Part shown: positions 43,727 through 51,352 of the stretch, piece by piece
How the letters are laid out: each line of letters opens with the position of its first letter
How positions within the stretch are numbered: the first letter of the stretch is position 1
Assembly: GCA_964370825.1 (NCBI GenBank)
Contig: CAYJKY010000011.1
Span: 15,143 to 79,142 of the forward strand
DNA: 64,000 nucleotides
Source: CAYJBH01 sp964370825
GTDB taxonomy: Bacteria; Bacillota; Clostridia; Oscillospirales; Ruminococcaceae
Direction: 5' to 3'
Program-made: the position numbers and the translations under genes
Notes under the pieces: model-generated
What the model saw: only the letters and a program-made list of their open reading frames with translations
What the model was told of the DNA's origin: nothing
Databases searched by the model: none

Positions 43727-43909
43727 TTCATTTCGGTTAAGCTCTAAGATAATGTTATCGATGGTGTCACACTCCTTTATCTTCTGGTACCGTAAAAAAA
43801 ACAGAAATTGACAGTTTCAATAGCACCAGTTTGGAATATAATAATATTAGAGCAAAAAAGATGTTTTGTCAAGTATCCGATTATGCAACGGCATAGGAGG
43901 ATGGAAAGG

Positions 43910-44476
43910 ATGACCATGGAAAAAAATTTCAGTACACAAAAACTCACTGCAATAGGATTAATGGCCGCACTGGTGTTTATCGGAACATTTTTAAGGATTA
44001 ACATACCTCTCGGCTTTACCAGCACCATGCTACATTTCGGCAATGTGTTCGGAATTCTTGCAGGTCTACTGTTCGGTCCGATTTCGGGGGGCCTTGCCGC
44101 CGGAATAGGCAGTGCAATTTTTGACCTTTCGAGCGAGTATGCCGCCGAGGCACCCATTACCTTTGTAAACAAGTTTGCGATGGGATTTGTTGCCGGGTAT
44201 ATATCCAAAAGGCTCGTCGGTATTACACCGAAGGTTAACGTGAGCTTTACCGCCATATCAGCCGCAATGGGTTCGTTGACATACGTTGCGCTTTACATGT
44301 TTAAAAACTATATCGAAATGGCATACATCGTTCCGGTACCCACCGAGACTATCTTTGCGGTGTTGATACCAAAGTTGGTAGTAAGCCTCACCAACGGGTT
44401 AACCGCAGTTGTTGTAAGTACAATACTTTGTACCCTACTAAAACCTGCCTTGATAAGGGCTAAAGTTTTAGGATGA
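43910..44476 (+). CDS. ECF transporter S component, possibly for a B6 vitamer
   Basis: The protein has about 189 residues, six hydrophobic segments and the N-terminal pattern KLTAIGLMAALVFIGTFLRI, with the AxxxA-like surface seen in ECF S components. Further motifs are GNVFGILAGLLFGPISGG and the C-terminal GLTAVVVSTIL. It binds a vitamin and docks on EcfT-EcfA modules such as the one at 17-19.5 kb. It is transcribed divergently from a MocR-type regulator. Since several MocR proteins (PdxR) control vitamin B6 genes, a pyridoxine-type substrate is a reasonable inference but is not proven. ATG 43910 follows AGGAGG with nine-base spacing; ATG 43901 and 43916 are alternatives. Confidence 0.82.
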   Translation: MTMEKNFSTQKLTAIGLMAALVFIGTFLRINIPLGFTSTMLHFGNVFGILAGLLFGPISGGLAAGIGSAIFDLSSEYAAEAPITFVNKFAMGFVAGYISKRLVGITPKVNVSFTAISAAMGSLTYVALYMFKNYIEMAYIVPVPTETIFAVLIPKLVVSLTNGLTAVVVSTILCTLLKPALIRAKVLG

Positions 44477-44480
44477 TTGC

Positions 44481-45587
44481 CTACACGGCAGTCTCTTCAT
44501 AATACCAATCAATCAACAAGTCGGTTACCATGCCGTAGCTTTTAATGCCGTCCTGCTGACCGTGACTCTGCAGATATCCGTCGTAAATCGTGTCCGCAAC
44601 CTCCGACACCGGACCCTCATACTGTGCCCAGTATTCGTTATTGTAGCGTAGATCCGCCAAAACATAGGGGTGCAGAGATTCGCTTATCTCCTGCCATTCC
44701 TCGTTATCTGCACCATATAGGGCGTTTGATAGGTTTATATAGCCAAGCAACTGTCCTGAGTATTGATATGCAGGGCTATCGGAATATTCGCAAGCGAGGA
44801 TCGCAACAAAATTGCAGTCCTGTTCCGGCATAATGCCTCTTGCGTGTGCAAGCTCGTGAGCAATGGTGGATGGTAACATTGCGGCTGGTTGATCGACATT
44901 GACGTTTGGCTCACCGGTGAGCGCAAAGTAAAATCCGGTATAGTTAAGCTCGCTCATAAAAAAGGAAAATCTCATAGGTTTTGCGGTGATATCCTCCCCT
45001 TTTAGTATGGGGAATATTCCTTCGAGATTGTCGTAAACTGTATACCCCTCCTCTAACAACACATCCACCGGTTCCGCAAACAGATCGTTTTCGTCCCGTT
45101 CTACCAAATCCGCCGTTTCGGAAAGTTTTTCGGCAAACAACCTTGTTACCGCCGTCAGTTCTTCAACACTCACAGGCTCGGCAGCTACGCCAAGAGAGAC
45201 AACCGGGCTATCTGCATAGTATCCAACCCCCCACAGCACCGAGCCACCGCACATGACGGCAAGAACACACGCCACCGCAGTAAGCAACTGTTTTATAAGA
45301 GTCTCTACCCTTTTTCCTTTGTGTTTAATAATTATGATCACACTTCGTGCAATAAATACGATAACAAGCACTCCACCCAAAATATAAAGCAGTTCGGTTA
45401 CCGAAAAGGACACAACACCAAAAACAACACCTGCAAACCGTCGATATGGTTCGGCTATATTATTTTCAATAAAGTCGGCAACCATAGGGTTATACTTAAA
45501 ATAATCGATTACAAACAGCAGTGCGGATAGTAAAAGCACCATCCAAAAGCTTGCTGTTTTTATGACTACCTTAAGTAACCTTATCAT
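44481..45587 (-). CDS. DUF3810 membrane protein, putative metallopeptidase
   Basis: The 368-residue protein has three N-terminal membrane helices (about residues 12-30, 60-85 and 98-118) and a C-terminal extracytoplasmic domain. That domain contains STIAHELAHARGIMPEQDCNFVA, an HExxH zinc-binding motif followed by Glu residues. This matches DUF3810, which is predicted to be a membrane-anchored zinc peptidase of unknown substrate. It converges on the ECF S-component gene with four bases between the stops. A TTGTTT / TATAAT promoter lies just upstream on the minus strand. Confidence 0.85.
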   Translation of the reverse strand: MIRLLKVVIKTASFWMVLLLSALLFVIDYFKYNPMVADFIENNIAEPYRRFAGVVFGVVSFSVTELLYILGGVLVIVFIARSVIIIIKHKGKRVETLIKQLLTAVACVLAVMCGGSVLWGVGYYADSPVVSLGVAAEPVSVEELTAVTRLFAEKLSETADLVERDENDLFAEPVDVLLEEGYTVYDNLEGIFPILKGEDITAKPMRFSFFMSELNYTGFYFALTGEPNVNVDQPAAMLPSTIAHELAHARGIMPEQDCNFVAILACEYSDSPAYQYSGQLLGYINLSNALYGADNEEWQEISESLHPYVLADLRYNNEYWAQYEGPVSEVADTIYDGYLQSHGQQDGIKSYGMVTDLLIDWYYEETAV

Positions 45588-45619
45588 AAAGTTAATACAC
45601 CGATATTACATATAACATT

Positions 45620-45648
45620 ATTATAACGGTAATTCACGGACAAAACAA
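45620..45648 (-). promoter_or_regulatory. Promoter of the DUF3810 gene (minus strand)
   Basis: On the minus strand TTGTTT (plus 45643-45648) and TATAAT (plus 45620-45625) are 17 bases apart, 32 bases before the start codon. The rest of the 165-base gap up to 45752 is AT-rich. It holds only a weak GGTGA/TCACC pairing. Confidence 0.55.
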
Positions 45649-45752
45649 CGGTATTATAGTACAAAATTCGACAAAATAATTGTAACAAATGACGAATAAA
45701 GGCCAGGTGATCCTGTGTTCCCAATACTTGATTTTGTCACCAAATAAACAAC

Positions 45753-46490
45753 CTAACCCAAAAATTCAACTTCAACCGTAAGTTCTGGCAGTTCAGGATT
45801 TATATCCTTTACCAATCCATTTATAATTTGAACGGCTGATTCACGAGCAGCTTGTTCAAACCGCTGATTGTTCATTATATTTCGAATCATAGTTCCTTCG
45901 GCATTGCTAAGGTTTTCCCTTGCAATGTTAACGCCGACCTCTTGTGATTCTTTAAACCATTCGTCTTCAAAGTACAAGGTCAGAACGTCTTCATAAAGTA
46001 TTTTAAATTGAGAAAGCTCAGGTGGTGGCACACGGATTAATATATGTTTGTGCTCGTTATCCAATATAAATTCGCTGCTTTTAAGGTCGATAGTGTAAAC
46101 ACCTTCGCCGGGAATTTCAAGCCAAGAAACAACATCTTCATCTTCGTCGGAAATTTCATATGCCACATCCTGCACATGCAAAACTTCGAGTTCGTTTTCT
46201 TCATGCAACGAGTCGACAATAATTGAAACATCATTGCTTACGCTATGTGCCTCTTTTGCCTTGTGGAAAAAAATATCATACACTTCTTTGCTTATAGTGT
46301 ATGCTTCACCTGCAGCTTTTGCACCTACTATAAAAGCTTGGCTCGTAAAAAATATAGTCAAAACTATAAATAGCACAGCCAAACCGCCGAAAACCCAATG
46401 TGCATATGCACGATTGTTTTTTAGGCAAGACTTTGTTTTATTGTCAAAAGATGTTGAATTTTCCTCGATAATCTGAGTTTGATTTTCCAT
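45753..46490 (-). CDS. DUF4230 protein, copy 1
   Basis: The 245-residue protein has one membrane helix (about residues 32-55) and an extracytoplasmic region. That region holds a beta-rich part (GVYTIDLKSSEFILDNEHKHILIRVPPPEL) and a helical tail with FEQAARESAVQIINGLVKDI. This strand-then-helix layout matches DUF4230, a family of secreted or anchored proteins with no known function. The adjacent upstream gene has the same layout, so they form a tandem pair. Codon use is AT-rich compared with the housekeeping genes. Its start overlaps the stop of the upstream copy by one base. Confidence 0.75.
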   Translation of the reverse strand: MENQTQIIEENSTSFDNKTKSCLKNNRAYAHWVFGGLAVLFIVLTIFFTSQAFIVGAKAAGEAYTISKEVYDIFFHKAKEAHSVSNDVSIIVDSLHEENELEVLHVQDVAYEISDEDEDVVSWLEIPGEGVYTIDLKSSEFILDNEHKHILIRVPPPELSQFKILYEDVLTLYFEDEWFKESQEVGVNIARENLSNAEGTMIRNIMNNQRFEQAARESAVQIINGLVKDINPELPELTVEVEFLG

Positions 46491-47209
46491 TATTCAGTAA
46501 TCTCCACTTCATCTTTAAAATCAATATGTATAGTTTTACCTTGTCCACCTGCGGATTTTATTAGCTGCTCGATTTGAATTTTTGCGTATTGTTCTGCTGA
46601 AGTTAACATTTCTCGGTAATTGCCAACACTTTCCTCTACCTGTTCTTCAATTTTAACCATTGAATTAAGATACGCTTGAAGTCCATCTTCTGCATCAACC
46701 GACCACGAAAAATTTTGAATTTCAGCTAAAACTTGTGTACTACTTTGATCTAAATATAAAGTAGGCGTCGGCTTTGTTGTTAAAACCACTATTTTACTAC
46801 CATCACTGCTATGGCTGATTTCAGTTTGACTGAAATCTACAGTGAACACAATTTCCCCACTGATAATCGAAAGGTTTCTGTAGTCCGAGCCGATTTCTTG
46901 AAAATTTTTAAGTGTAACTCCTGCGACCATTACCTGTAGTTTTCCAACGCTATCTATAACATTTTGAATTTCAGCATCTGTATTCTCCGCCGCAAGCCCA
47001 GCTAAAGCACCAGCGTCACTACCCTCTGTAAGGCCCTCAATAGAGCCTTGAAATGATCCTACAGCAGTACCGTTTTTTGTTCCGATAGTGCTTCCGATAG
47101 CTTCCGCTTGCATAAAAAATAAAATTGAGATTGCCATAACTACTAAGGAAATTACGACAGCCAACCCCAAATATGTTTTCCAACTTAAAAGCACGGATTT
47201 AATTTTCAT
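46490..47209 (-). CDS. DUF4230 protein, copy 2
   Basis: The 239-residue protein has one membrane helix (about residues 12-33). A Gly/Ala-rich repeat-like linker follows (GTAVGSFQGSIEGLTEGSDAG), in which short segments rich in Gly, Thr, Ser and Ala recur. A DUF4230-like domain comes last, with GEIVFTVDFSQTEISHSSDG and a helical tail AEQYAKIQIEQLIKSAGG. It lies directly upstream of the other DUF4230 gene with a one-base overlap, and one base downstream of a lipoprotein gene. The three genes seem to form one unit. Function unknown; AT-rich composition suggests separate ancestry. Confidence 0.7.
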   Translation of the reverse strand: MKIKSVLLSWKTYLGLAVVISLVVMAISILFFMQAEAIGSTIGTKNGTAVGSFQGSIEGLTEGSDAGALAGLAAENTDAEIQNVIDSVGKLQVMVAGVTLKNFQEIGSDYRNLSIISGEIVFTVDFSQTEISHSSDGSKIVVLTTKPTPTLYLDQSSTQVLAEIQNFSWSVDAEDGLQAYLNSMVKIEEQVEESVGNYREMLTSAEQYAKIQIEQLIKSAGGQGKTIHIDFKDEVEITE

Positions 47210-47210
47210 T

Positions 47211-48626
47211 TTAGCCCTCTTTTTCTACAATGCTAAATTCGTTGTCGGGATTGATAGTGTTTTCATGCAAAATCGGTGTTACTTCTAAAGTCACACTGTC
47301 TTTTCGTGTCAAATTGATGAAAAAATTATCGTTTTTGAATTCATAATCATCATCTTGAAGTTCATAGGTGAGTGTTAACACCTGACCCTCTGTAGCTGTT
47401 ATCACACCGGAAACTTCTTCACCATCTAGCTCATAGACGCATTTTCCGTGCTCTGCAATAGATGATAAAGTTATATCAAAGCTTCTTACCACTTCAATAC
47501 CGTTAACCATAGATAAATCATTAGCGAAAGCATTACTAGCAGTTTTCTCAATTGTAAAAACATAGCGGAAACTATCTTCGATAAGCTCATCACGAGTAGC
47601 CGAAACATGGCGATATTCTCCGGAGGTTATTTTGCACTCGCCTGTCGTTTCGATGACAATTTCATCACCGAACATTAGTTTTGACGAGCTCCATACCGCG
47701 TCAGTAAATATTTCTTTTTCTATAGTTTGATGTTCACCACCATTAATCGATACGGTTGCATCTTCACTAATTTCTATAGCAAGGTCTAAATAATTTCTAA
47801 GCTCAATTTCGTAAGTTTGATTTTCTTCGTTAGGCGCTACCTCGTTAAATTCAATAGATTTGCTATTTTTCGGGTCTTTTGTGAATGGTGATGGGGAGGA
47901 AGACACAAAGAAATAATTTTCAATATCATAAGTATAAACTAAAATATAAGGCACAACCGAGCTGATTGTTGTACTGTCACCACTGAAGGCCTCGTCGTTT
48001 ATTACCCAACTACCCGCCCCCGCAAGTTCTATTTTATTGCCGTCGTAATCAGACTTGTACGCAGTTACGTAAAGTTTTCGGTCGGAGTATTTGCCTATAG
48101 GAAAAATTGATATTCCGGAACCGTTGAATTGACTCGGAATTTCAAAAACAAACCCTTTAGTGTCAGATAGTGTGATAGTTTCACCTATGCGATTTCCTGA
48201 AGCATCGTATTCATAAATGCGAAATTCCGAAAGACTATATAAATTACTGTTTGGATTTTTAGATATTGCACTCGCATAAATTTGCTCTGTTTTGTACAAA
48301 TAGCAATTATCGGTATCAATTTCGTTTGTCATTTGGTCATCCGAATAATATTTAATATCAAAATATTGATTATCGGCAAAAGTAACGTGAATTTTATCTT
48401 TCGGAGGAACATCCTCGCCAGCTTGTTCCTCATAATCTGCTGCATCAACGTGAAAACCATTTTCTGTAATTTCGTTGTTTGAATACTCTATATAATCGTC
48501 ATCGGTTGAAAATCCCGATTTTAGAAACATTTCCTCACCTACTCTTTCGCGGACAGGCTCTACTGCCGTACAACCGAAAAAGCAAACACTTAGCATCAGA
48601 AGTAAAAAAACAAATAATATCTTCAT
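47211..48626 (-). CDS. Unrecognised secreted lipoprotein
   Basis: The 471-residue protein starts with a lipoprotein signal, MKILFVFLLLMLSVCFFGC, where Cys19 would be lipidated. The rest is acidic and beta-rich, with repeated segments such as TIEKEIFTDAV and GEVLTLTYEL-like strands that suggest Ig-like or bacterial surface repeats near the C-terminus (YELDGEEVSGVITATEGQ). I do not recognise a family. I start at ATG 48626, because GAGGGCAGGG precedes it and the signal peptide begins there; an in-frame TTG lies 51 bases upstream. It leads the AT-rich three-gene unit with the DUF4230 pair. Function cannot be assigned. Confidence 0.75.
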   Translation of the reverse strand: MKILFVFLLLMLSVCFFGCTAVEPVRERVGEEMFLKSGFSTDDDYIEYSNNEITENGFHVDAADYEEQAGEDVPPKDKIHVTFADNQYFDIKYYSDDQMTNEIDTDNCYLYKTEQIYASAISKNPNSNLYSLSEFRIYEYDASGNRIGETITLSDTKGFVFEIPSQFNGSGISIFPIGKYSDRKLYVTAYKSDYDGNKIELAGAGSWVINDEAFSGDSTTISSVVPYILVYTYDIENYFFVSSSPSPFTKDPKNSKSIEFNEVAPNEENQTYEIELRNYLDLAIEISEDATVSINGGEHQTIEKEIFTDAVWSSSKLMFGDEIVIETTGECKITSGEYRHVSATRDELIEDSFRYVFTIEKTASNAFANDLSMVNGIEVVRSFDITLSSIAEHGKCVYELDGEEVSGVITATEGQVLTLTYELQDDDYEFKNDNFFINLTRKDSVTLEVTPILHENTINPDNEFSIVEKEG

Positions 48627-48842
48627 TTCCCTGCCCTCAGTTTCCTTGTGCATAAGTTCTATATTTTTACAAAACAATTTATAAAGTGCTAAATTATACT
48701 AATTTTTTATACATTATACTATATTTTTGTAACAAAGTCAATGTGTCTAAGGTTTTATCTTTTCTCTGCTTGCGTTGATAAATGATTAAGATTTAAAGAC
48801 TTGGGGAAGTTCAAAAAGAATATTAACAGACAGTAATTTTAA

Positions 48843-49043
48843 GTTGTAAATCACGGATATAATGTCTTTAACGTGGCTGATGTAAGAAAAATCGTAGATG
48901 ATAAAAGCTACAATAAGCCGACGGTTGATGGGGCTGCTGATGTTAACGGGGGCAATTTAATTAATTTTTTCGACATTGCCATCATCCGTAGCGGCACAAA
49001 TTTTAACAAATTCGACTCAGATTGCATTATTGACTATCAATGA
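48843..49043 (+). pseudogene. Decayed dockerin-like module
   Basis: An open frame of 66 codons without a start codon ends at TGA 49041-49043. It encodes two F-hand-like repeats: GYNVFNVADVRKIVDDK and ADVNGGNLINFFDIAIIR. These match the paired calcium-binding repeats of type I dockerins (xDVNxDGxxNxxDxxxxxxxL), with some calcium ligands lost. Upstream the frame is closed by TAA codons. No enzyme domain remains. It lies in the long gap between the lipoprotein start and rimP (48627-49228). The bases from 48627 to 48842 are AT-rich with no other recognisable feature. Confidence 0.65.
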
Positions 49044-49088
49044 ATAAACATAAAAGCGGTAAACATCACGATAAAGAGTAAAAAAAGC

Positions 49089-49117
49089 TTGCATTTACAA
49101 GCTATATATGTTATAAT
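49089..49117 (+). promoter_or_regulatory. Promoter of the rimP-nusA-infB operon
   Basis: TTGCAT at 49089-49094 and TATAAT at 49112-49117 are 17 bases apart. TG one base before the -10 box makes an extended -10 element. The transcript would start near 49124 and have a leader of about 105 bases. Confidence 0.7.
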
Positions 49118-49144
49118 TCACGTAATGAATAGTTGATTACATGG

Positions 49145-49171
49145 GTGAGAACGAACAAGTCTCACTTTTTT
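49145..49171 (+). terminator. Terminator-like hairpin in the rimP leader
   Basis: GTGAGA at 49145-49150 pairs with TCTCAC at 49160-49165 around a nine-base loop, followed by six Ts. It lies between the operon promoter and rimP. It may therefore attenuate transcription of the rimP-infB operon rather than end an upstream gene. Confidence 0.6.
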
Positions 49172-49228
49172 ATTTATGTAAAACATTATTACCGATTATT
49201 TGTACAAGGGTAAAAGGAGTAGGCTTTT

Positions 49229-49690
49229 ATGTCAAAAATTACCGATGCTGTGTCAGAGATGGTTGTACCATTTGTGTCGCAGCGTGGTTTGCAACTTTGG
49301 GATGTCCGCTACGAAAAGGAAGGTCCAGACCGCTTTTTACGAATTTTCCTCGACGGTGAACGTGCGGTAGAGCTTGATGACTGTGAGTTTATAAGTCGCT
49401 CGATAGACCCTCTGCTTGATGAACGAGACTTGATTGCCGATGCCTATTATCTTGAGGTTTCCTCCGCCGGTCTTGGCAGAAGATTAACAAGGCAGGAGCA
49501 CTTTGAGCTGATGAAAGGGCGAGAGGTAACCGTTGCACTCTATTCTGCCGAGGACGGTGCCAAGGAACATACCGGTATACTTATCGGTAAGGAGGCAGAG
49601 GATATTGTTATTGAAAGTCCGCCACAGCGCAGATTTTCTGCCGGCAAGGTTCGGTATGTAAAGTTAAACGATGATCTAAATCTATTTTAG
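49229..49690 (+). CDS. rimP: Ribosome maturation factor RimP
   Basis: The 153-residue protein assists 30S subunit assembly. The N-terminal domain contains GLQLWDVRYEKEGPDRFLRIF and the highly conserved YYLEVSSAGLGRRL (LEVSSPGxxRPL in most species). The C-terminal SH3-like barrel includes GILIGKEAEDIVIE. It is the first gene of the translation/transcription-factor operon and is followed 10 bases later by nusA, the standard order. AAAGGAG precedes the ATG with suitable spacing. Confidence 0.95.
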   Translation: MSKITDAVSEMVVPFVSQRGLQLWDVRYEKEGPDRFLRIFLDGERAVELDDCEFISRSIDPLLDERDLIADAYYLEVSSAGLGRRLTRQEHFELMKGREVTVALYSAEDGAKEHTGILIGKEAEDIVIESPPQRRFSAGKVRYVKLNDDLNLF

Positions 49691-49700
49691 GAGTATTTAA

Positions 49701-50738
49701 ATGAACAGCGAAATCTTTGAAGCAATTAATAGAATGGAAATTGAGCGTGGCATTAAGAGTGAGTATCTTATCGAGAAGATAAGAAACGCACTCACCATCG
49801 CAGTGCGAAAGGATGCCGGCGTTGCCGAGGATAGTATAGAGGTAGTAATAAACCCCGAAACAGAGGAGTTCTCCGTAAACATCCTTAAGGAGGTTGTTGA
49901 AGATGTGGCTATCCCTGAGGTTGAAATAGATGTTGAGACCGCAAAGGAGTATAAAATCGATGCCGTCATCGGCGATGTTTTAAGCGTACCGTTCGACACA
50001 AAGGAATTTCGCCGTATCGCGGCTTCCAATGCAAAACAGGTGTTTCGTCAAGGCTTAAAAGAGGTTGAGCGCAGCCAGCTGTTTGTCGAGATGCAGGCAT
50101 ATCTGCACCGTCTGATTACCGCCGAGGTCACCCGTGTCGACCACCGTCGCGGCTCGCTGTCGCTTGAAATAGGAAAAAATGAGGCTATGTTGCCTAAGAG
50201 CGAACAGATAGAGGGCGAGGAGTTTACCGAGGGCGATTTAATCCGTGTGTATGTTCAGGATGTTATTGTTACCGAAAAAGGCCCCAAGGTTCTTTTAAGC
50301 CGTACCGACGCAGGGCTGGTTAAGGCACTATTCTTAACCGAGGTTCCCGAAATAGCCAACGGCATTGTTGAAATTAAGGCAATAAGCAGGGAGGCAGGGC
50401 AGAGAACCAAGATTGCCGTATACTCTGATAATGAAAATGTAGATCCTGTAGGCGCATGTATCGGCTCGCGAGGCGGACGTGTTATCGGAATTGTTGAGGA
50501 GCTTCACGGCGAGAAGATAGATATTGTTAAGTACAGCGATGACCCTGCCGAGTTCATAGCCGCCGCACTTGCACCTGCCGAGGTCATTTCGGTGGAAATT
50601 TTGGATGAGGAGCGTCGCAACTGTCGCGTGATAGTTCCTAACGACCAGCTCTCACTCGCCATAGGAAATCGTGGTCTCAATGCAAGGCTTACAGCACACC
50701 TAACCGGCTACTCCATCGACATTAAGTCGGACGTATAG
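49701..50738 (+). CDS. nusA: Transcription termination/antitermination factor NusA
   Basis: The 345-residue protein has the usual NusA layout. The N-terminal polymerase-binding domain runs to about residue 125. An S1 domain follows (about 130-200; TAEVTRVDHRRGSLSLEIG). Two KH domains follow, with DPVGACIGSRGGRVIGIVEELHGEKIDIV and NDQLSLAIGNRGLNARLTAHLTGYSIDI. It lacks the C-terminal acidic repeats of proteobacterial NusA, as expected in Firmicutes. It regulates pausing, termination and antitermination. Confidence 0.97.
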   Translation: MNSEIFEAINRMEIERGIKSEYLIEKIRNALTIAVRKDAGVAEDSIEVVINPETEEFSVNILKEVVEDVAIPEVEIDVETAKEYKIDAVIGDVLSVPFDTKEFRRIAASNAKQVFRQGLKEVERSQLFVEMQAYLHRLITAEVTRVDHRRGSLSLEIGKNEAMLPKSEQIEGEEFTEGDLIRVYVQDVIVTEKGPKVLLSRTDAGLVKALFLTEVPEIANGIVEIKAISREAGQRTKIAVYSDNENVDPVGACIGSRGGRVIGIVEELHGEKIDIVKYSDDPAEFIAAALAPAEVISVEILDEERRNCRVIVPNDQLSLAIGNRGLNARLTAHLTGYSIDIKSDV

Positions 50739-50739
50739 A

Positions 50740-51006
50740 ATGGGTAAAACTCCTATTCGACATTGCATGGGCTGTAACGGCGGGTTTGAAAAGCCTACAT
50801 TGATACGGCTGGTTCGAACAGACGGGAAGGTCGAACTTGATCCAACCGGCAAGGCGCCGGGACGAGGAGCATATCTGTGTAGCAATGCCGACTGTCTCAC
50901 AAAGGTTAAAAAGTCTCGTAGATTTAATAGGGTTTTCAAATGTGCTGTAGACGAGACGATATACGAGGCAATAACGGTAGAGATAGAGAAGCAGACGCTA
51001 CTATAG
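50740..51006 (+). CDS. rnpM: YlxR-family protein (RNase P modulator RnpM)
   Basis: The 88-residue basic protein has the YlxR pattern: PIRHCMGCNGGFEKPTLIRLVR near the start, then PTGKAPGRGAYLCSNADCLTK and RFNRVFK. The family (YlxR, now RnpM) binds RNA and was recently linked to RNase P in Bacillus. It begins one base after the nusA stop, in the standard nusA-ylxR-ylxQ-infB order. Confidence 0.93.
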   Translation: MGKTPIRHCMGCNGGFEKPTLIRLVRTDGKVELDPTGKAPGRGAYLCSNADCLTKVKKSRRFNRVFKCAVDETIYEAITVEIEKQTLL

Positions 51007-51052
51007 GGTAACGCCTACTATCACAAAAGGCGGAAAGGACTAAGCTATTAAA

Positions 51053-51352
51053 ATGGATCGGCTGTTATCGGCATTTTCGTTAGCAAGAAGGGCAGGTGCC
51101 CTTGTAATGGGTTTTGATGCGGTGGTTATGGCTGCTAAGGGCAAGAAAAAGACGACGGTTTTTGCCTGTAAAGACCTCTCGCCAAAGACTTTAAAAAGGC
51201 TGAGTCAGGCTACCGAGGTTATTATTCTCGAACATGATATGTCGTATTTTGGGCAAATATTTAATAAACCGGTTGGAATTTTCGGAATCACCGATGATAA
51301 CTTTACCGGATTGATACTAAAAAACTTAGAGGAGCAAGGGTATGATAATTAA
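51053..51352 (+). CDS. L7Ae-like ribosomal protein YlxQ
   Basis: The 99-residue protein has the L7Ae/L30e fold with SLARRAGALVMGFDAVVMAAK, VFACKDLSPKTLKRL and PVGIFGITDDNFTGLILK. In Bacillus YlxQ occupies the same place and binds kink-turn RNA. A short gap of 46 bases with GGCGGAAAGGA precedes it. It overlaps infB by 11 bases. Confidence 0.9.
   Translation: MDRLLSAFSLARRAGALVMGFDAVVMAAKGKKKTTVFACKDLSPKTLKRLSQATEVIILEHDMSYFGQIFNKPVGIFGITDDNFTGLILKNLEEQGYDN

Noticed and set aside
49141..49359. ATG-started frame of 72 codons before rimP
   Set aside because: It begins in the leader hairpin and runs through rimP in another frame; rimP has the conserved residues and a Shine-Dalgarno.
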